Assembly: GCF_019649055.1 (NCBI RefSeq)
Contig: NW_026570572.1
Span: 1-39,583 of the forward strand
Length of the DNA stretch: 39,583 bases
Origin: Paramacrobiotus metropolitanus
Taxonomy: Eukaryota; Tardigrada; Eutardigrada; Parachela; Macrobiotidae
Direction: 5' to 3'
The translations under genes and the position numbers were made by a program. The notes beneath the pieces were generated by a model that worked only from the letters and a program-made list of their open reading frames with translations, had not been told where the DNA came from and did not search any database. This document shows positions 11,043 to 21,029 of the stretch, piece by piece; position 1 is the first letter of the stretch, and every line of letters starts with the position of its first letter.

Positions 11043-11669
11043 TTGATGTTCTTTTTTTACTTGCATTTTCTTGCCGTTACGGATGTTCATCAACAGAAGC
11101 CTACACCGGTCCAACAAGAAACCCGACCGACCTTCGGATTTCTGCCGTGAGTTGTATCGCCACCACGGGTCCGGAGGAGAACGCGGCACCGAGAGACCTT
11201 CATCGGACACCACCGAGGCGCAGCCACCGACCCCAATAGGGTCGTGTGCGGAGCGGGCACTGGAGCGGTATGAGGCCGGTCCTTCGCAGGGGCTCGGACT
11301 CCCGCCCAGAGGCATGTTGGGCCAGTCGCCATGGCAGCCTACGAGTAGGCAGCCAGCGACAGTCCCGCTTCCGTTGTGCTGACTCACACCGAGTCGCACT
11401 CGCTCTCTCGTACGCCGTATCGGCCTCGACTCTGGCCCGGCTACGCCTTACCACGCCTTCGGCTATACGTCTCAGCCAATCAGCGTTCGTTCGCTCGTGT
11501 TGGATCAGCCCAGTGCCGCAGATAGGCATTTTCCATGTTACGGCTCATTCAGCCGATCATTCTTGTCATTCATGATTTTGCTCACGCACAGTGATGTACT
11601 TTATTGCTATCACACAATAAAGCCTCATTTTCCTCACTATCGTGAGCCTCTGTTCGCCAGCTGTCACAC

Positions 11670-12386
11670 CCTCCACCGCTCCAGCACGCCCGCCAATTTC
11701 CCGTACTGGGCGGAAAAACTGGCGCGCGAAATTTCCTAATTATTAATAAAATAAATTCACAAGAAATATCAAATTTTTTCATAAATAAAATAAATTAATA
11801 GAATTATTAAGTAATTAAAGTAATGAAATTATAATATTATACTACTGCATCACTTTAATAGTAACATTAAGTAGGCGCCGTGACGAAACGTGCGAACCCA
11901 TCAGATTCAGGCTCCCTACTAGCAGCAGCCCTTTCCAAACGTTCCGTGCCGGTATCACCCGCGGCAGTAACAGCCACGCCACCGCCCAGCATTCGCCTGA
12001 TCGGAATGATACTGAAGGACCCATCCAGCTCCAGCCCGCGCGCTAATTTTTTCTAATTATTAAAAAATTAAATACACAAGAAATAATAAAATTTTTTGAA
12101 AATAAAATAAATTACTAGAATGACTAAGTTATTAAAGTGATAAAACTATAATATTATTATACTACTGCATCACTTTAAAAGTAACATTAAGTAAGCGCCA
12201 TGACGAAACGTGCGAACCCATCAGATTCTGGCTCCCTACTAGCAGCAGCCCTTTCCCAACGTTCCGTGCCGGTATCACCCGCGGCAGTAACAGCCACGCT
12301 ACCGCCCAGAATTCAGCTGATCGCAATGATACTGAAGGACCCATCCGCAGTTCCAGCACGCTCGCCAATTTCCCGTTCTGGGCGCG
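11670..12386 (+). repeat. Tandem array of about 320-bp exon-like units
   Basis: A unit made of an AT-rich part (starting TAATTATTAA at 11,737 and 12,054) and a GC-rich part (11,871-12,027 and 12,191-12,347) is present twice at an offset of 317-320 bp. A partial third copy of the unit end appears at 11,680-11,712 and 12,351-12,385. The GC-rich part is open and keeps the same peptide in both copies (TKRANPSDSGSLLAAALS...). It follows an AG, so each unit looks like an intron plus a coding exon. The middle copy has lost about 30 bp at its 3' end. Differences are scattered substitutions, so the duplication is not brand new. The protein is not recognised. Confidence 0.6.
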
Positions 12387-12472
12387 CTAAACCACAATGG
12401 ATACCGTTACCATCGTCCTCACCGTCCGTCGAGCATGGCACCGCGGTGATCTGCAGTTTGCCAATTCCGTAA
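12200..12472 (+). CDS. Exon-like ORF in second tandem unit, product unknown
   Basis: The open frame covers the conserved GC-rich half of the second repeat and runs on into unique sequence. The homologous frame in the first unit has GTG where this one has ATG, and ends early after a small deletion. Conservation of the reading frame between copies suggests real coding ancestry, possibly one exon of a host gene. The peptide is Ser/Ala/Pro-rich with no recognisable domain. I cannot identify upstream or downstream exons. Confidence 0.3.
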   Translation: MTKRANPSDSGSLLAAALSQRSVPVSPAAVTATLPPRIQLIAMILKDPSAVPARSPISRSGRAKPQWIPLPSSSPSVEHGTAVICSLPIP

Positions 12473-12635
12473 CCCCTGCTCCTTCTTCCGCCCTCCCTCC
12501 CCCCGGTGACTGGTGGGGGCAGGGATTTGGAACGTGACGGACACGCGCGAAATCCTTTAGCTTTGGAAGCCCGGTGCGGCTGACGGGCGGTGAGCGGCTG
12601 CCCGTCAACCGCAACCGTTAAGCCGCACCTTCACC

Positions 12636-12696
12636 CTGCCGGTGGAGAAGATCTTAGTATCTTAGTATCTTAGCTCGTCATCTTCTCCTCCGGCAG
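12636..12696. repeat. 17-bp inverted repeat around ATCTTAGT tandem repeats
   Basis: The arms at 12,636-12,652 and 12,680-12,696 are complementary with one mismatch. The loop contains three tandem copies of an 8-bp ATCTTAGT-type unit. It lies immediately downstream of a candidate minus-strand terminal exon. Confidence 0.6.
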
Positions 12697-12905
12697 TGCG
12701 GTGGTTTGTAACGGCGCCGTCGTGTAGGAGGTGCAGGCGGAGGAACTGCTGAAGGAGCGGCTGGACACGGAGCCGGTGAAGCATTTGCGCTCCAGCTGTT
12801 TCAGTTCCTCGATGACCCTGGTGGACAGACCGGTGAAAGCGAAACATTGCCCAGCGCTGGCATCGGCAGGTCCGAGGCTAGCTGGTGCAGCGAAGCGCGG
12901 TGCGC
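12670..12905 (-). CDS. Candidate 3' terminal exon of an unknown host gene
   Basis: On the minus strand a pyrimidine-rich tract ending in TTACAG precedes 12,905. The frame then stays open for about 78 codons to a TAA at 12,672-12,670. It has a helical, charged core (RVIEELKQLERKCF) with flanking Ala/Ser-rich sequence. The combination of a good acceptor, a coherent frame and a sensible amphipathic helix suggests a real terminal exon. I do not recognise the protein and see no upstream exon. The plus strand is also open here but gives a less protein-like reading. Confidence 0.3.
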
Positions 12906-13250
12906 CTGTAATTTCAAGAAAGGTCAGGTAATGTCAGGTTACAACTTGAAACTTGCGGTTAGTATAATTTATTCTAAAAAATAAAGGGTTCTTCTATAGC
13001 AGCCAATCTCCTTCATATTTGCTTCCCAGTTCGCCCATTTTATTTTTTCATCGTTTCGGTATTGCATAGACGTAGCCCAAAAACATTGAATAAATTTGGA
13101 AAGGTGGCGCAAGTTCAATCACTAACTCAAATTCAAGTTACGGACTTGATCTAAATTTCAGTTGTAGTCTGAACTTGTGCATTCCTGATTTTGCGAACGC
13201 GTCAATACTAGTACTGATGACGGCCAAGCTACTTGTGTTTCGAAAATTGA

Positions 13251-13352
13251 TATTTGTCTGTTGAAATCCGTGTTTTTTTTTCGGGTTTCCCATAAATACA
13301 GCAATGTATTTACGGGAAACCGGGGAAAAAATTAAAAATTTCAACAGATAAA
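13251..13352. repeat. 102-bp near-perfect foldback (MITE remnant or small-RNA hairpin)
   Basis: Arms of roughly 48 bp pair across a GCAA loop (13,301-13,304). The inner 17 bp (GGTTTCCC, TAAATACA) pair with one mismatch, and the outer TGTTGAAAT and its complement also pair. T-rich and A-rich tracts lie between. The size and shape fit either a small MITE or a precursor of small RNA. Confidence 0.65.
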
Positions 13353-15880
13353 GCCTAAGAAATTCGATTGTATTTTAAAAACTAAATGCATAAAATAAAA
13401 CTCTCTCTTCTCCCGACATCCCCTTTGAGGCAAAAACCGATGAGGAGTAAAATAACAGCGACGAAATGTATTTATGATTTCTTGCAGGCCGAATTAACCT
13501 TTTATCTGGATTTCCTAGAGTAAGTCGTACGATAAAGAATTCCTCATGACAGCTAAACTTTAGGAAGGAATTCGAGAATTACTAACGTTAAATGGCACTA
13601 AATTCTTAACTAGAAAAATGCACGCTCCGAAATTATCCCCCTTTTCACGGCTTCTGTGGCAACCGGCACCGGTTTGCGTTCTGCAAAATTCCCAACCATT
13701 ATTTTACCACATCAAAATTCACCATCACATCACAAAATAAAATCCTGTAAATAACAAAAAAACAAATCTTGGCTTTAGTGAAACGATCGACCCTCGAACC
13801 AGACACATCCGTCAACAGCAAAAACAATATTTCTAACCCTCACCAATCGCGCGTGCGGTCGATCTTTTCAATTGGAAATGAACGAACAAATCACCGCGAT
13901 GTAATTAGCATTTATTTTTTTACAATTAAATGCAAGACATTCCGTAAAATGATCTGGCAATAAAACTCCACCGGAAGCGTCAAAATAAAAGCAAAATAAT
14001 TTTATATATCCGTAAAGCTTTCATTTAATGAGGCCCAGTTTTCAAAGTTCGTATCTGCATTTGTCCTGTCGCATTCCAACTTTCAAGCACCGATTGTACT
14101 CAGTTTCTTACTGCTAAGGACATCCTGCAAAGCAGTTGACTACCAGCGCGGAACTGCGCCGTTGAAAAGCATTCGCACGATGGAAAAAGCGGCAAGCAAA
14201 CCAGTAAACGTTATACGTAATTCGTCAGCAAAACTTAAGAATCAAATGCTCTGACAAAACATGGCTATTCAATCAATAACAACAACATAAGGAAAACTGG
14301 TACGTTAAACAAGAAAGCTGAAGAAGTTTCAGCGCCTAAGAAAAACCTAAAAAGATGTGGACAGTGTTTCGTGGCATTACACCAGATCGATTATGCAATC
14401 AAAGGTCAAACTGCTTACTGACCTCACTTCCATCAGCTATCTCAGCCTATCTGTACGTCATCATACAGTGTAAATTCACAATTTAAATTCACAATAAAAA
14501 TACTGAATGTTCCAGCTACCGCTTCCGCTTACCTTTCGCCAACGCTCCGAATCTGCTTCTTCCGTCTCCACGAGTTAATGTCATCGTGAGCGGTCAGCAC
14601 GACTAAAGGAACAAAAAAAAACCCGAAAGCGATTTGTGTCGGACTTCGAACTATCGGCAATCGAACGTCGTGCACACCTTCGAAGGCAAATTATTAACAA
14701 ACGCAGCCGCCCGTGGAAGCGAAAAACTTCAAACTGGCTGAACGACTGCGTTGGGAAGCAGTTTAGAGCAATGACAGTTCTACTGGGGATGCAGAACGCA
14801 TTTGAGCTCTCCACAAATGCAGATAGAAGACTGCAGTTTCCTGTGTGAGCGTGACTGCGTCAAATCCGCGCTCAAGCCGGCAGACCACAAACTGCTTGAT
14901 GACACCGCAGTACCGCATCACTCTGTCCCTTGGCAACGTAACTCATATGCGTGGTGTGCAACACGGCTCGAGGCTCGAACACATGCGATTTTACACGACT
15001 CGCTTAAGCAGTAAATTACGTAAATGTTGCTGTTTAGCGTAAACCTAATAAATAAGCAAGTACGCACCTATTAAACCATTCAGCGCAGTGCAAACTGTTG
15101 ATGAAATTCGTACAAACAATTAATTAACTACCTTGGAGCCGGTTTCCTGCTCATCACTGTCATTTCCATCTACAAGCACAATAACTGATTAGTAAAGTGC
15201 TGTATTCATAAACACGACTACAATTATAGCAACTTTTTCATTCTTGCAATAGTGAAGAGCTTAAGCAAAAATAACAGTACTTGTACTTAAGTAATGCGTC
15301 AATTAAGCTGTGTCTGATATGTGCTCAAGCAGCAACGGCAGGCGCAGCGGAACTTCCGTTTTCAGTGCCTCAGAAGTTTACAATCCATTCCGAAATTACA
15401 GCGAAGCTAGAATCTGCCAGATGCAATAGACGCTGTAGTTAGTCATGCTAAAGGGATAATTTAACGTGCTAACATATTTATGCGCTAGGTTGATGCATAC
15501 GGCTACCTCGTGCGGGTGGCAGGGTATATCTGCATAATTTTTTAAAATTCGAAATGCATTCACTGAAAAAGCATGTATTCATTCGGGTAGATTCGGCTGT
15601 CTGGCGCTTCCGCTCCACACTGTTCGGAGCGTAGAAGAGACGTAGACAACCATTCCGCGCATTTCCGCGTGCTTCCCATTGGAAACGGTATTTTTGCTAC
15701 TGTGCAGTCTGTATGCCTTTAAATTGCCTTGTAAGTTCACGAAATAAACACTGCTGCTCACGCAGCCGCGCGCTATAGTCTAGAGAAGGTGCTAGTGCAG
15801 CTTTGCAAATATTTTATGCAGTTATATAGCGAAAAGGTTTCTAACACACGCGAAAAGGTTTCTTTCTAACACACACGGAA
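13353..15880. other. AT-rich stretch, no gene seen
   Basis: The open frames are short, uncorrelated with composition and overlap between strands. I found no domain, RNA gene or element end. Reading this stretch gave nothing I can support. Confidence 0.6.
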
Positions 15881-15909
15881 ACATGAAAGTAGAAGCAACG
15901 TTCTCATAC

Positions 15910-16177
15910 CTGAACCTGAGCTGCCATCCCTACCACCACCGCCGGATGAACCACCGCCCGCGTTACTTCCGCCACCTGCATTGCCGGCTCCACCACTCAC
16001 ACTGCCACAACACGCAGCCCCGCTGCCCGAAGTACCTGCACCACGACCGTCCGCGCCGCTTCCACCGCCATTGTGCCGCCACTTGCGTCGCGTTCGCCAT
16101 TGCCTGGGATCATCGAGCCCCAGTTCGGAGCATCCATCGGCTTGTTCGTAATAAACCGGCCGACAAGTATTGGAATA
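15910..16177 (-). CDS. Candidate Gly/Ser-rich internal exon of an unknown host gene
   Basis: On the minus strand TTGTTTTTACAG ends at 16,178 and a GTATGAG donor begins at 15,909, bounding 268 bp. The last two thirds encode an almost pure Gly/Ser/Ala low-complexity peptide that is open to the donor. The first third reads better in a second frame (motif NKPMDAPNWG), so a single-base break near 16,080 may be present. The plus strand gives a His-rich frame that I take to be the complement artefact of Gly codons. No family can be named. Confidence 0.3.
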
Positions 16178-16289
16178 CTGTAAAAACAACTTTTGGAACT
16201 GCCAGCTTTAATTCAATGGTGTTGTGCCAAAATCATCCTAAGATGCTCAGTCAAGCTGTTAATATCTGCCGATATATAGCGGGCCTTTA

Positions 16290-17290
16290 GTCTTGAGAAT
16301 CATCACATGGAAGTTCTGAGTCTAAAACGGCATCACTAAATGCACATGTATGAATCGCGCGAATCCCTCGTTGAAACTATTCCGGATACTTGAACACGGA
16401 CAGTGTTTCTATGGCATAGAATCTATGCCGATATTAAGCAGACATAAACACAGACATTCTGCAAGAGTCACTCATGCAAAATTAATGTCTTTAAAATAAC
16501 TGCGAGAAGTTTCGAACTACGCACTCTGTAGATTGCACCGTGTCCTCCACTTCGCCTCATGGGAATGTGAAGCAAATGACCCAGATAATTCAAGAAGGAT
16601 ACTCGTAATAGGATAATGCGATAAATGCAATAAAAAGCTGACCAGGAGAATAATTCGAAGCTGCCCCAGATAATAATTGATAATTCGGAGTTATGCATAA
16701 ACATAACAATGTAATGTAACAAAACAGTAATAAAAATTCTAAAATCCAAAAGGAATAATCGACTCCGGTGCACTGCACGCTGCAGTACATCGGAAAACTA
16801 TGAAACACAAAGTTTGGCATACTGCGGCATTTGCGCTGCTTATGTCGGCAAAGTTGATCGAGAAAAAAACTAACATTTAACAACAATCTTCCAATTTCTG
16901 TAAGCCGAGGAGCTCGATCTCGAATTCTAAATTTGAAAAAATACAATAAACCAGCCACATTCTCTTTTTTTAACGCAGTATGCGTTTTATTAACCGTACA
17001 GGCCTACGGCGTATGACTGTATCATAAGAACAGTGTGAAAACTCGCATAATATTATATGCTTTACTACCAGAAACTTTGGTTGCTATGCACGTGTTTCAC
17101 TTCCGTTTCCGAAGCGAAGCCATGATTCGATCGGCCCAATATTATGTATAAATTTTCACATAGAAATTTTTCAAACTGATATTCATATAGTCAGACTGTT
17201 TTCGCTTTAGCAGCTTTTCCGATAGCCATGTTCAATTATACCAGTATGAGTTTCTACGGATTATTTTAGTTATTAATTCCGTGTAGTGGT
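16290..17290. other. AT-rich stretch, no gene seen
   Basis: Only short overlapping frames are present. The minus-strand frames are hydrophobic because of T-rich codons. No supportable feature was found. Confidence 0.6.
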
Positions 17291-17299
17291 TGTTCCAGA

Positions 17300-18780
17300 G
17301 TTTCAATGTTAGCAAGACGATTTCAAAAATTACCATCCATGCGCTGAATCTAACGAACTGTTTTACCCTTTCCCCGCCTTCCACCGTTTGTTCGACGTTG
17401 CCGTCGATTTGTCAGATAAATCCTTCTTTACCAAACTCATTCTGCATGCCCTGGCCGGCAGCACCCCTGTCGTTGCGTACAGTATTTTATTAACCTTCCA
17501 AATCGAGGGTATCTCCGCTCACGAGGGCGCGGAAAATCATAGTGTCACGTTTCATATGATTGTTGTGGACGATACGGATCCGTAGAGCTACATTGTTATC
17601 GGATCCGTGGAGTAGCTGCTGGTGCTGGTGTTCTTTCGGGGCACGACTGACCCATGTGGGATTCGTGCTGTCGACCCGGCTGGCGCGGGCGCGAATGGAT
17701 GCTGCGAAGCGTGAATACGAGACGTGACAATGACGCACCGTGGGCATCTTGGGGACAAAATTGACGTTCAGTTATGGCCAGTTTGAACACCGGTTCGCCT
17801 TTCGCGTTGCGGATGAGAGGGTAGCGCCGTCGGATAAGTACGATTCGTTAGGCTTTACGATCTTCTTCTCTTTAAAAAACATAATTTTCAAGCAAGTGCA
17901 ACCTGCTAGAAAGCCATGATGTTTCCACAAACCATGTGAATTCTAAAAAAGCTTTATTGGTTAAAATCCTTCATCTTTACATTTTCAACAAAATCATCGG
18001 TTTGCAAGGTCGTATGTATGGTACACAAACCCATTGGCGCATTTCTGTTATTTCTTTGCGAGAGAATGCATAACCTGAGTCAAGAAAATGCTCATCCAAA
18101 ATGTTAAAATGTTTGCACGTTTGCTCTGGCCAGGTTTGCTCTCGGATGCAGGAATACGGAATCGTACTGCGGTTTGTGGCGCTTCCGCCGTCCACCGATT
18201 TGGCCATTTGGCTGTTGACCCGGCTGGCGCGGGCGCGAATGGATCCTGTGAAGCGTGGTTATGAGGTACATCTTGCTGATGTAGTCGGCGTTCAGTTATG
18301 GCCAGCTTGGACACGGATTCTTCTTTCAGATTGACTACGAGCGGATGGGGCTGTCGGATGAGTACGCCTTCGCGGTAAGTGCGCATTCGTTACGCTTGAC
18401 GCGCTTCTTTCTTCTGAAAAGCATCATTGTCAAGCTAGTACAACATGCCTGTTAGAAACTTCTAGTAGAAAGTCATGATGTTCCCACAAAACCATATGAA
18501 TTACGAAAACATTTTATGGTTTAAATACTTGACCTTTGCATTTTCATCAGAATCATCGGTTTGCATGGTTTTGTAAACTCATTAGCGCATTTCTGTTAAC
18601 TCCTTGCGAGAAAATGCATAACACGGTTGAAGCAAACGCTCTTACAAAATGTTAATATGTTTGCAGGTTTACTCTGCCCAGAGATCGCATGCAGGAAGGC
18701 AGAAACGTACTGCGGTTCGTGGTGGTTCCGCCAACCGATGATTTGGCCCCTGTCACGGACTGCGTCAATGTCGAGCATCC
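17300..18780 (+). repeat. Tandem array of about 550-bp units containing decayed exon sequence
   Basis: Three imperfect copies are present. The segment LARARMD + KR-YE is encoded at 17,680 and 18,223 (offset 543). The segment RMQE..VLRFV with PP-DLA is encoded at 18,144 and 18,687 (offset 543). The intron-like sequence CATGATGTT-CCACAAA recurs at 17,912 and 18,471 (offset 559). The middle copy ends with a good GTAAGTG donor near 18,375, after the reading FQIDYERMGLSDEYAF. Each copy has different stops or frame breaks, so the array looks like duplicated and decaying exons of an unidentified gene. Confidence 0.5.
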
Positions 18781-19216
18781 AGCATGCGGGCGTCTAGCTC
18801 GACTTCCGATCACAACGAAGAGGAGGTATCATTCGCAATTAAGAAAAATAATAATGAAGTTAATAGTTCTTGCAGTGGAGCAGTAGCCGCTCTAAGCTTC
18901 ATACAGCGGAAATACAGCACACAGTGTGGATATATCAACATGGAAAAGCGATAATGCAGAAACATTAGATCTGAGATATTGTAGAAAGTAATAACATCAG
19001 AAAGCATGAAATGATGCGTTAAAGCAGACTACCCTCATATCGTTTGCGACGTTGCGACGGCTGTGTACCCTGGTTATATTTTAGTTTGGAGCGACAGCCG
19101 CAGTGTCGAAAGACTTCTACGCTGACAAGATCATGCACGAACTGGATTCCATGAAATGCGCCACCCGGCAAATGATGTTGATGCGAAAACAGTTTTGCAA
19201 GGTTGTTGCACGGCAT

Positions 19217-19490
19217 GGTATACCCGAGTAAAACAGTTTGTAAAAAATACGTTAGCTTAACGTTAGTTAAAGGCCAAAATTCGAACAGTGTTCGAATACA
19301 AACTAATAATATTCGAATAGTATAAACTAATAATGTTCGAATAGTATTCGAACAGTGTTAATAATGTGTTTGTAAAAAATACGTTAGCTTAACGTTAGTT
19401 AAAGGCCAAAATTCGAACAGTGTTCGAATTTTGGCCTTTAACTAACGTTAAGCTAACGTATTTTTTACAAACTGTTTTACTCGGGATACC
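19217..19490. mobile_element. MITE-like palindromic element, 274 bp
   Basis: The ends are inverted: GGTATACCCGAG on the left, and CTCGGGATACC on the right (one base shorter). The terminal 80 bp on the left (19,217-19,296) match both a second direct copy starting near 19,368 and, inverted, the right end. The section 19,368-19,472 is a virtually perfect palindrome of about 52-bp arms centred on the AACAGTGTT at 19,416-19,424. The middle contains several TTCGAA/ATTCGAA units. A target duplication cannot be fixed; ATA on both sides is one possibility if the element begins at CCCGAG. Confidence 0.7.
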
Positions 19491-20640
19491 TAATGATTGC
19501 TCTGAGCAGCATGCAGCTGCGTGGTGCACCTAAACTTTAGTAGGCTACTTCTATTCTGTCACTTATTTTTAGGGAACCCGGCTCGTAGTTGTTCGAACAA
19601 AGTGCCGCACGTGTTTGTGATAATTATTGCCGCACATGTAGCGCAGAAAAAAAAGATTTTCTGGGTGAAGACTTTCGCATGATGAGAGTGTGCATCATTT
19701 AAATGAGTCATTTATCATCATCATCATCATCATGAGAGTGTGCATCATCATTTGTCTTGCCATTTAAATTTTGACCAGTTGTTGTGAAGCTCGAGAATTG
19801 CGTCGGGAATGGATGACGTCCGAAATTGGTTAATTTATTAGTTTTTAATCGGAATCTCATTCATATTTTTGAGTCGAATGCACAGAAATATCATCGTTTG
19901 GCAGTGTGATTTAGTGGAGGAAGAACAGATTATTTCAGTCATTCGCAATTTAAAATTGTTCCTTAAAATTATACTTGACTCATTACATACCCGAATGTAA
20001 AGAAATTTAATATCTACGTTCTGCTTCCTATTTTGCAGTCATAAACTGCCTTGCATATGTATCTACTATCTCCATGTAATAATATATGTATTAGTTGTTA
20101 TTTTTTCAAGTAATGTAGCGCTGTATGTATGGCTAGCGGTTGGGAATGGTCACCACGTTTTATTAGTTCGTTTATTTGTTCCAGTTATACGAATATGTTC
20201 TTTTTATGGTCGTCTTGTTCTGAAGGAAACTTAAGAAAAAAACGATTTGAGCTGTGTGATGTTGCTCAAAAAATCTGTTTTCGTTTCTCAGTGAAAGTAA
20301 ATTTACACGATGAAGTGAGCATTATGTGTACCCCGCCACTGAACCCGATATTCGAGGAAGTTTCGCCCAAAAAATAAACGCAAAGCGCTAAATTGCCGTA
20401 ATCTTTATTCAGTTCAACGGCACGAAAACGTTCGCAAACCACAGCATAAATACGACAAAATTTCAGATGAAAAAAACGGATGTGGTACTGTGGCATTCAC
20501 TGAATGGAGGTTTTAACATTTTTCCCGTTAGCAAGCTTGATAATTTTCGTCACATCGTTCAATAATTGTTTTAAGTATCTCGTTTTAAGTTACGTTATGA
20601 GCGGTTTTAACAGCTCTACTTATAAATGGTGAGCAGCGTG
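19491..20640. other. AT-rich stretch with small ATC microsatellite, no gene seen
   Basis: The sequence ATGAGAGTGTGCATCAT is directly repeated at 19,682 and 19,732, with an ATC run of about 19 bp between. The short frames are not convincing. Confidence 0.6.
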
Positions 20641-20856
20641 AGTTGCAAGCCCGCGCTCGTTCGATGGATCTTTATTTTACTCTCTTTTTCTCTCTTCCTT
20701 ATTCGAAACATTACTGGGACATATACTGTTTTGACATCCTGAACGTCATTAAGCGGCTTGTTGTTTGTCGCAAGGGGCCATTCGTGATTTACCGCTGTAA
20801 GTTCTTTGCTTTGTTCAGCAGCCTTGTATTTCCTCGACATTCTTCTGCCGGAGCAG

Positions 20857-21029
20857 GCTACAAGCACGCACCGCGCGAAGCAAGCTCACCCACCAACCTC
20901 CCGATCTTTCTTGCGACAGAAAGGTCAGGGGGTAGACGGGCAAGGTTTCTTGGTGCAAAGGTGTCCGGCGTGAAGTTGTTGGACATTTTCACCGGACAAA
21001 TGCAGGCGCTCTTGCCACCGTCGCTATAG
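20857..21029 (+). CDS. Candidate 3' terminal exon, product unknown
   Basis: A pyrimidine-rich stretch ending GGAGCAG precedes 20,857. The following 57 codons are open, GC-richer than the surroundings, and end at TAG (21,027-21,029). The reading has a coherent core (RFLGAKVSGVKLLDIF). This could be a host terminal exon, but no family is recognised and no partner exon was found upstream. Confidence 0.25.

Larger units (their letters stand above)
672..11244 (+). repeat. Family of short hairpins with constant CAATA loop and variable stems
   Basis: About 17 short inverted repeats share the 5-nt loop CAATA (once TAATA), usually as CC-CAATA-GG, with different self-complementary stems. Stem ranges and left/right arms are: 672-690 GCGTCCC/GGGATGC; 1246-1260 GGAGC/GCTCC; 3042-3058 CTTGCC/GGCAAG; 3094-3108 GCGCC/GGTGC; 3866-3884 TGGCACC/GGTGCCA; 4739-4751 GACC/GGTC; 4873-4887 GGTCC/GGACC; 7120-7136 AGCCGC/GCGGCT; 7950-7966 GGAACC/GGTTCC; 9082-9098 GTTGCC/GGCGAC; 9386-9400 AGGCC/GGCCT; 9543-9559 GTTACC/GGTGAC; 9689-9705 GTTGCC/GGCGAC; 9914-9930 GTCGCC/GGTGAC; 10159-10175 GTTACC/GGTGAC; 10557-10571 AGACC/GGTCT; 11228-11244 CGACCC/GGGTCG. 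A damaged one sits at 10,468-10,484. Most deviations are transitions giving G-U pairs. Some lie inside open frames, others outside. Confidence 0.8.
1..11575. mobile_element. GC-rich unclassified retroelement-like island (left end outside window)
   Basis: This stretch is markedly GC-rich and full of long overlapping open frames, unlike the AT-rich DNA from about 11,700 onward. It contains a Gag-like ORF, a CCHC knuckle, further ORFs rich in Pro, Ser and Arg, dispersed GACCCTCGG-type minisatellites and the CAATA-loop hairpins. I saw no reverse transcriptase, RNase H, integrase or aspartic protease motif in any frame, and no LTR pair. A GA microsatellite lies at about 11,029-11,042, and a CAATA hairpin at 11,228-11,244 shows the island continues past it. 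An AATAAA near 11,615 could be its polyadenylation signal. It may be a non-autonomous or very divergent LTR element. That reading is an inference from Gag-like content only. Confidence 0.45.

Noticed and set aside
11071-11529. Overlapping ORFs on both strands near 11.1-11.5 kb as genes
   Set aside because: Long frames are open on both strands because of GC-rich sequence, and none shows a domain.
15883-16290. Plus-strand His-rich ORF of 135 residues
   Set aside because: It is the complement of Gly/Ser codons in a better-supported minus-strand exon, and His-rich readings commonly arise this way.
20129-20377. 82-residue plus-strand ORF in AT-rich DNA
   Set aside because: There is no domain, no splice context, and a comparable minus-strand frame overlaps it.
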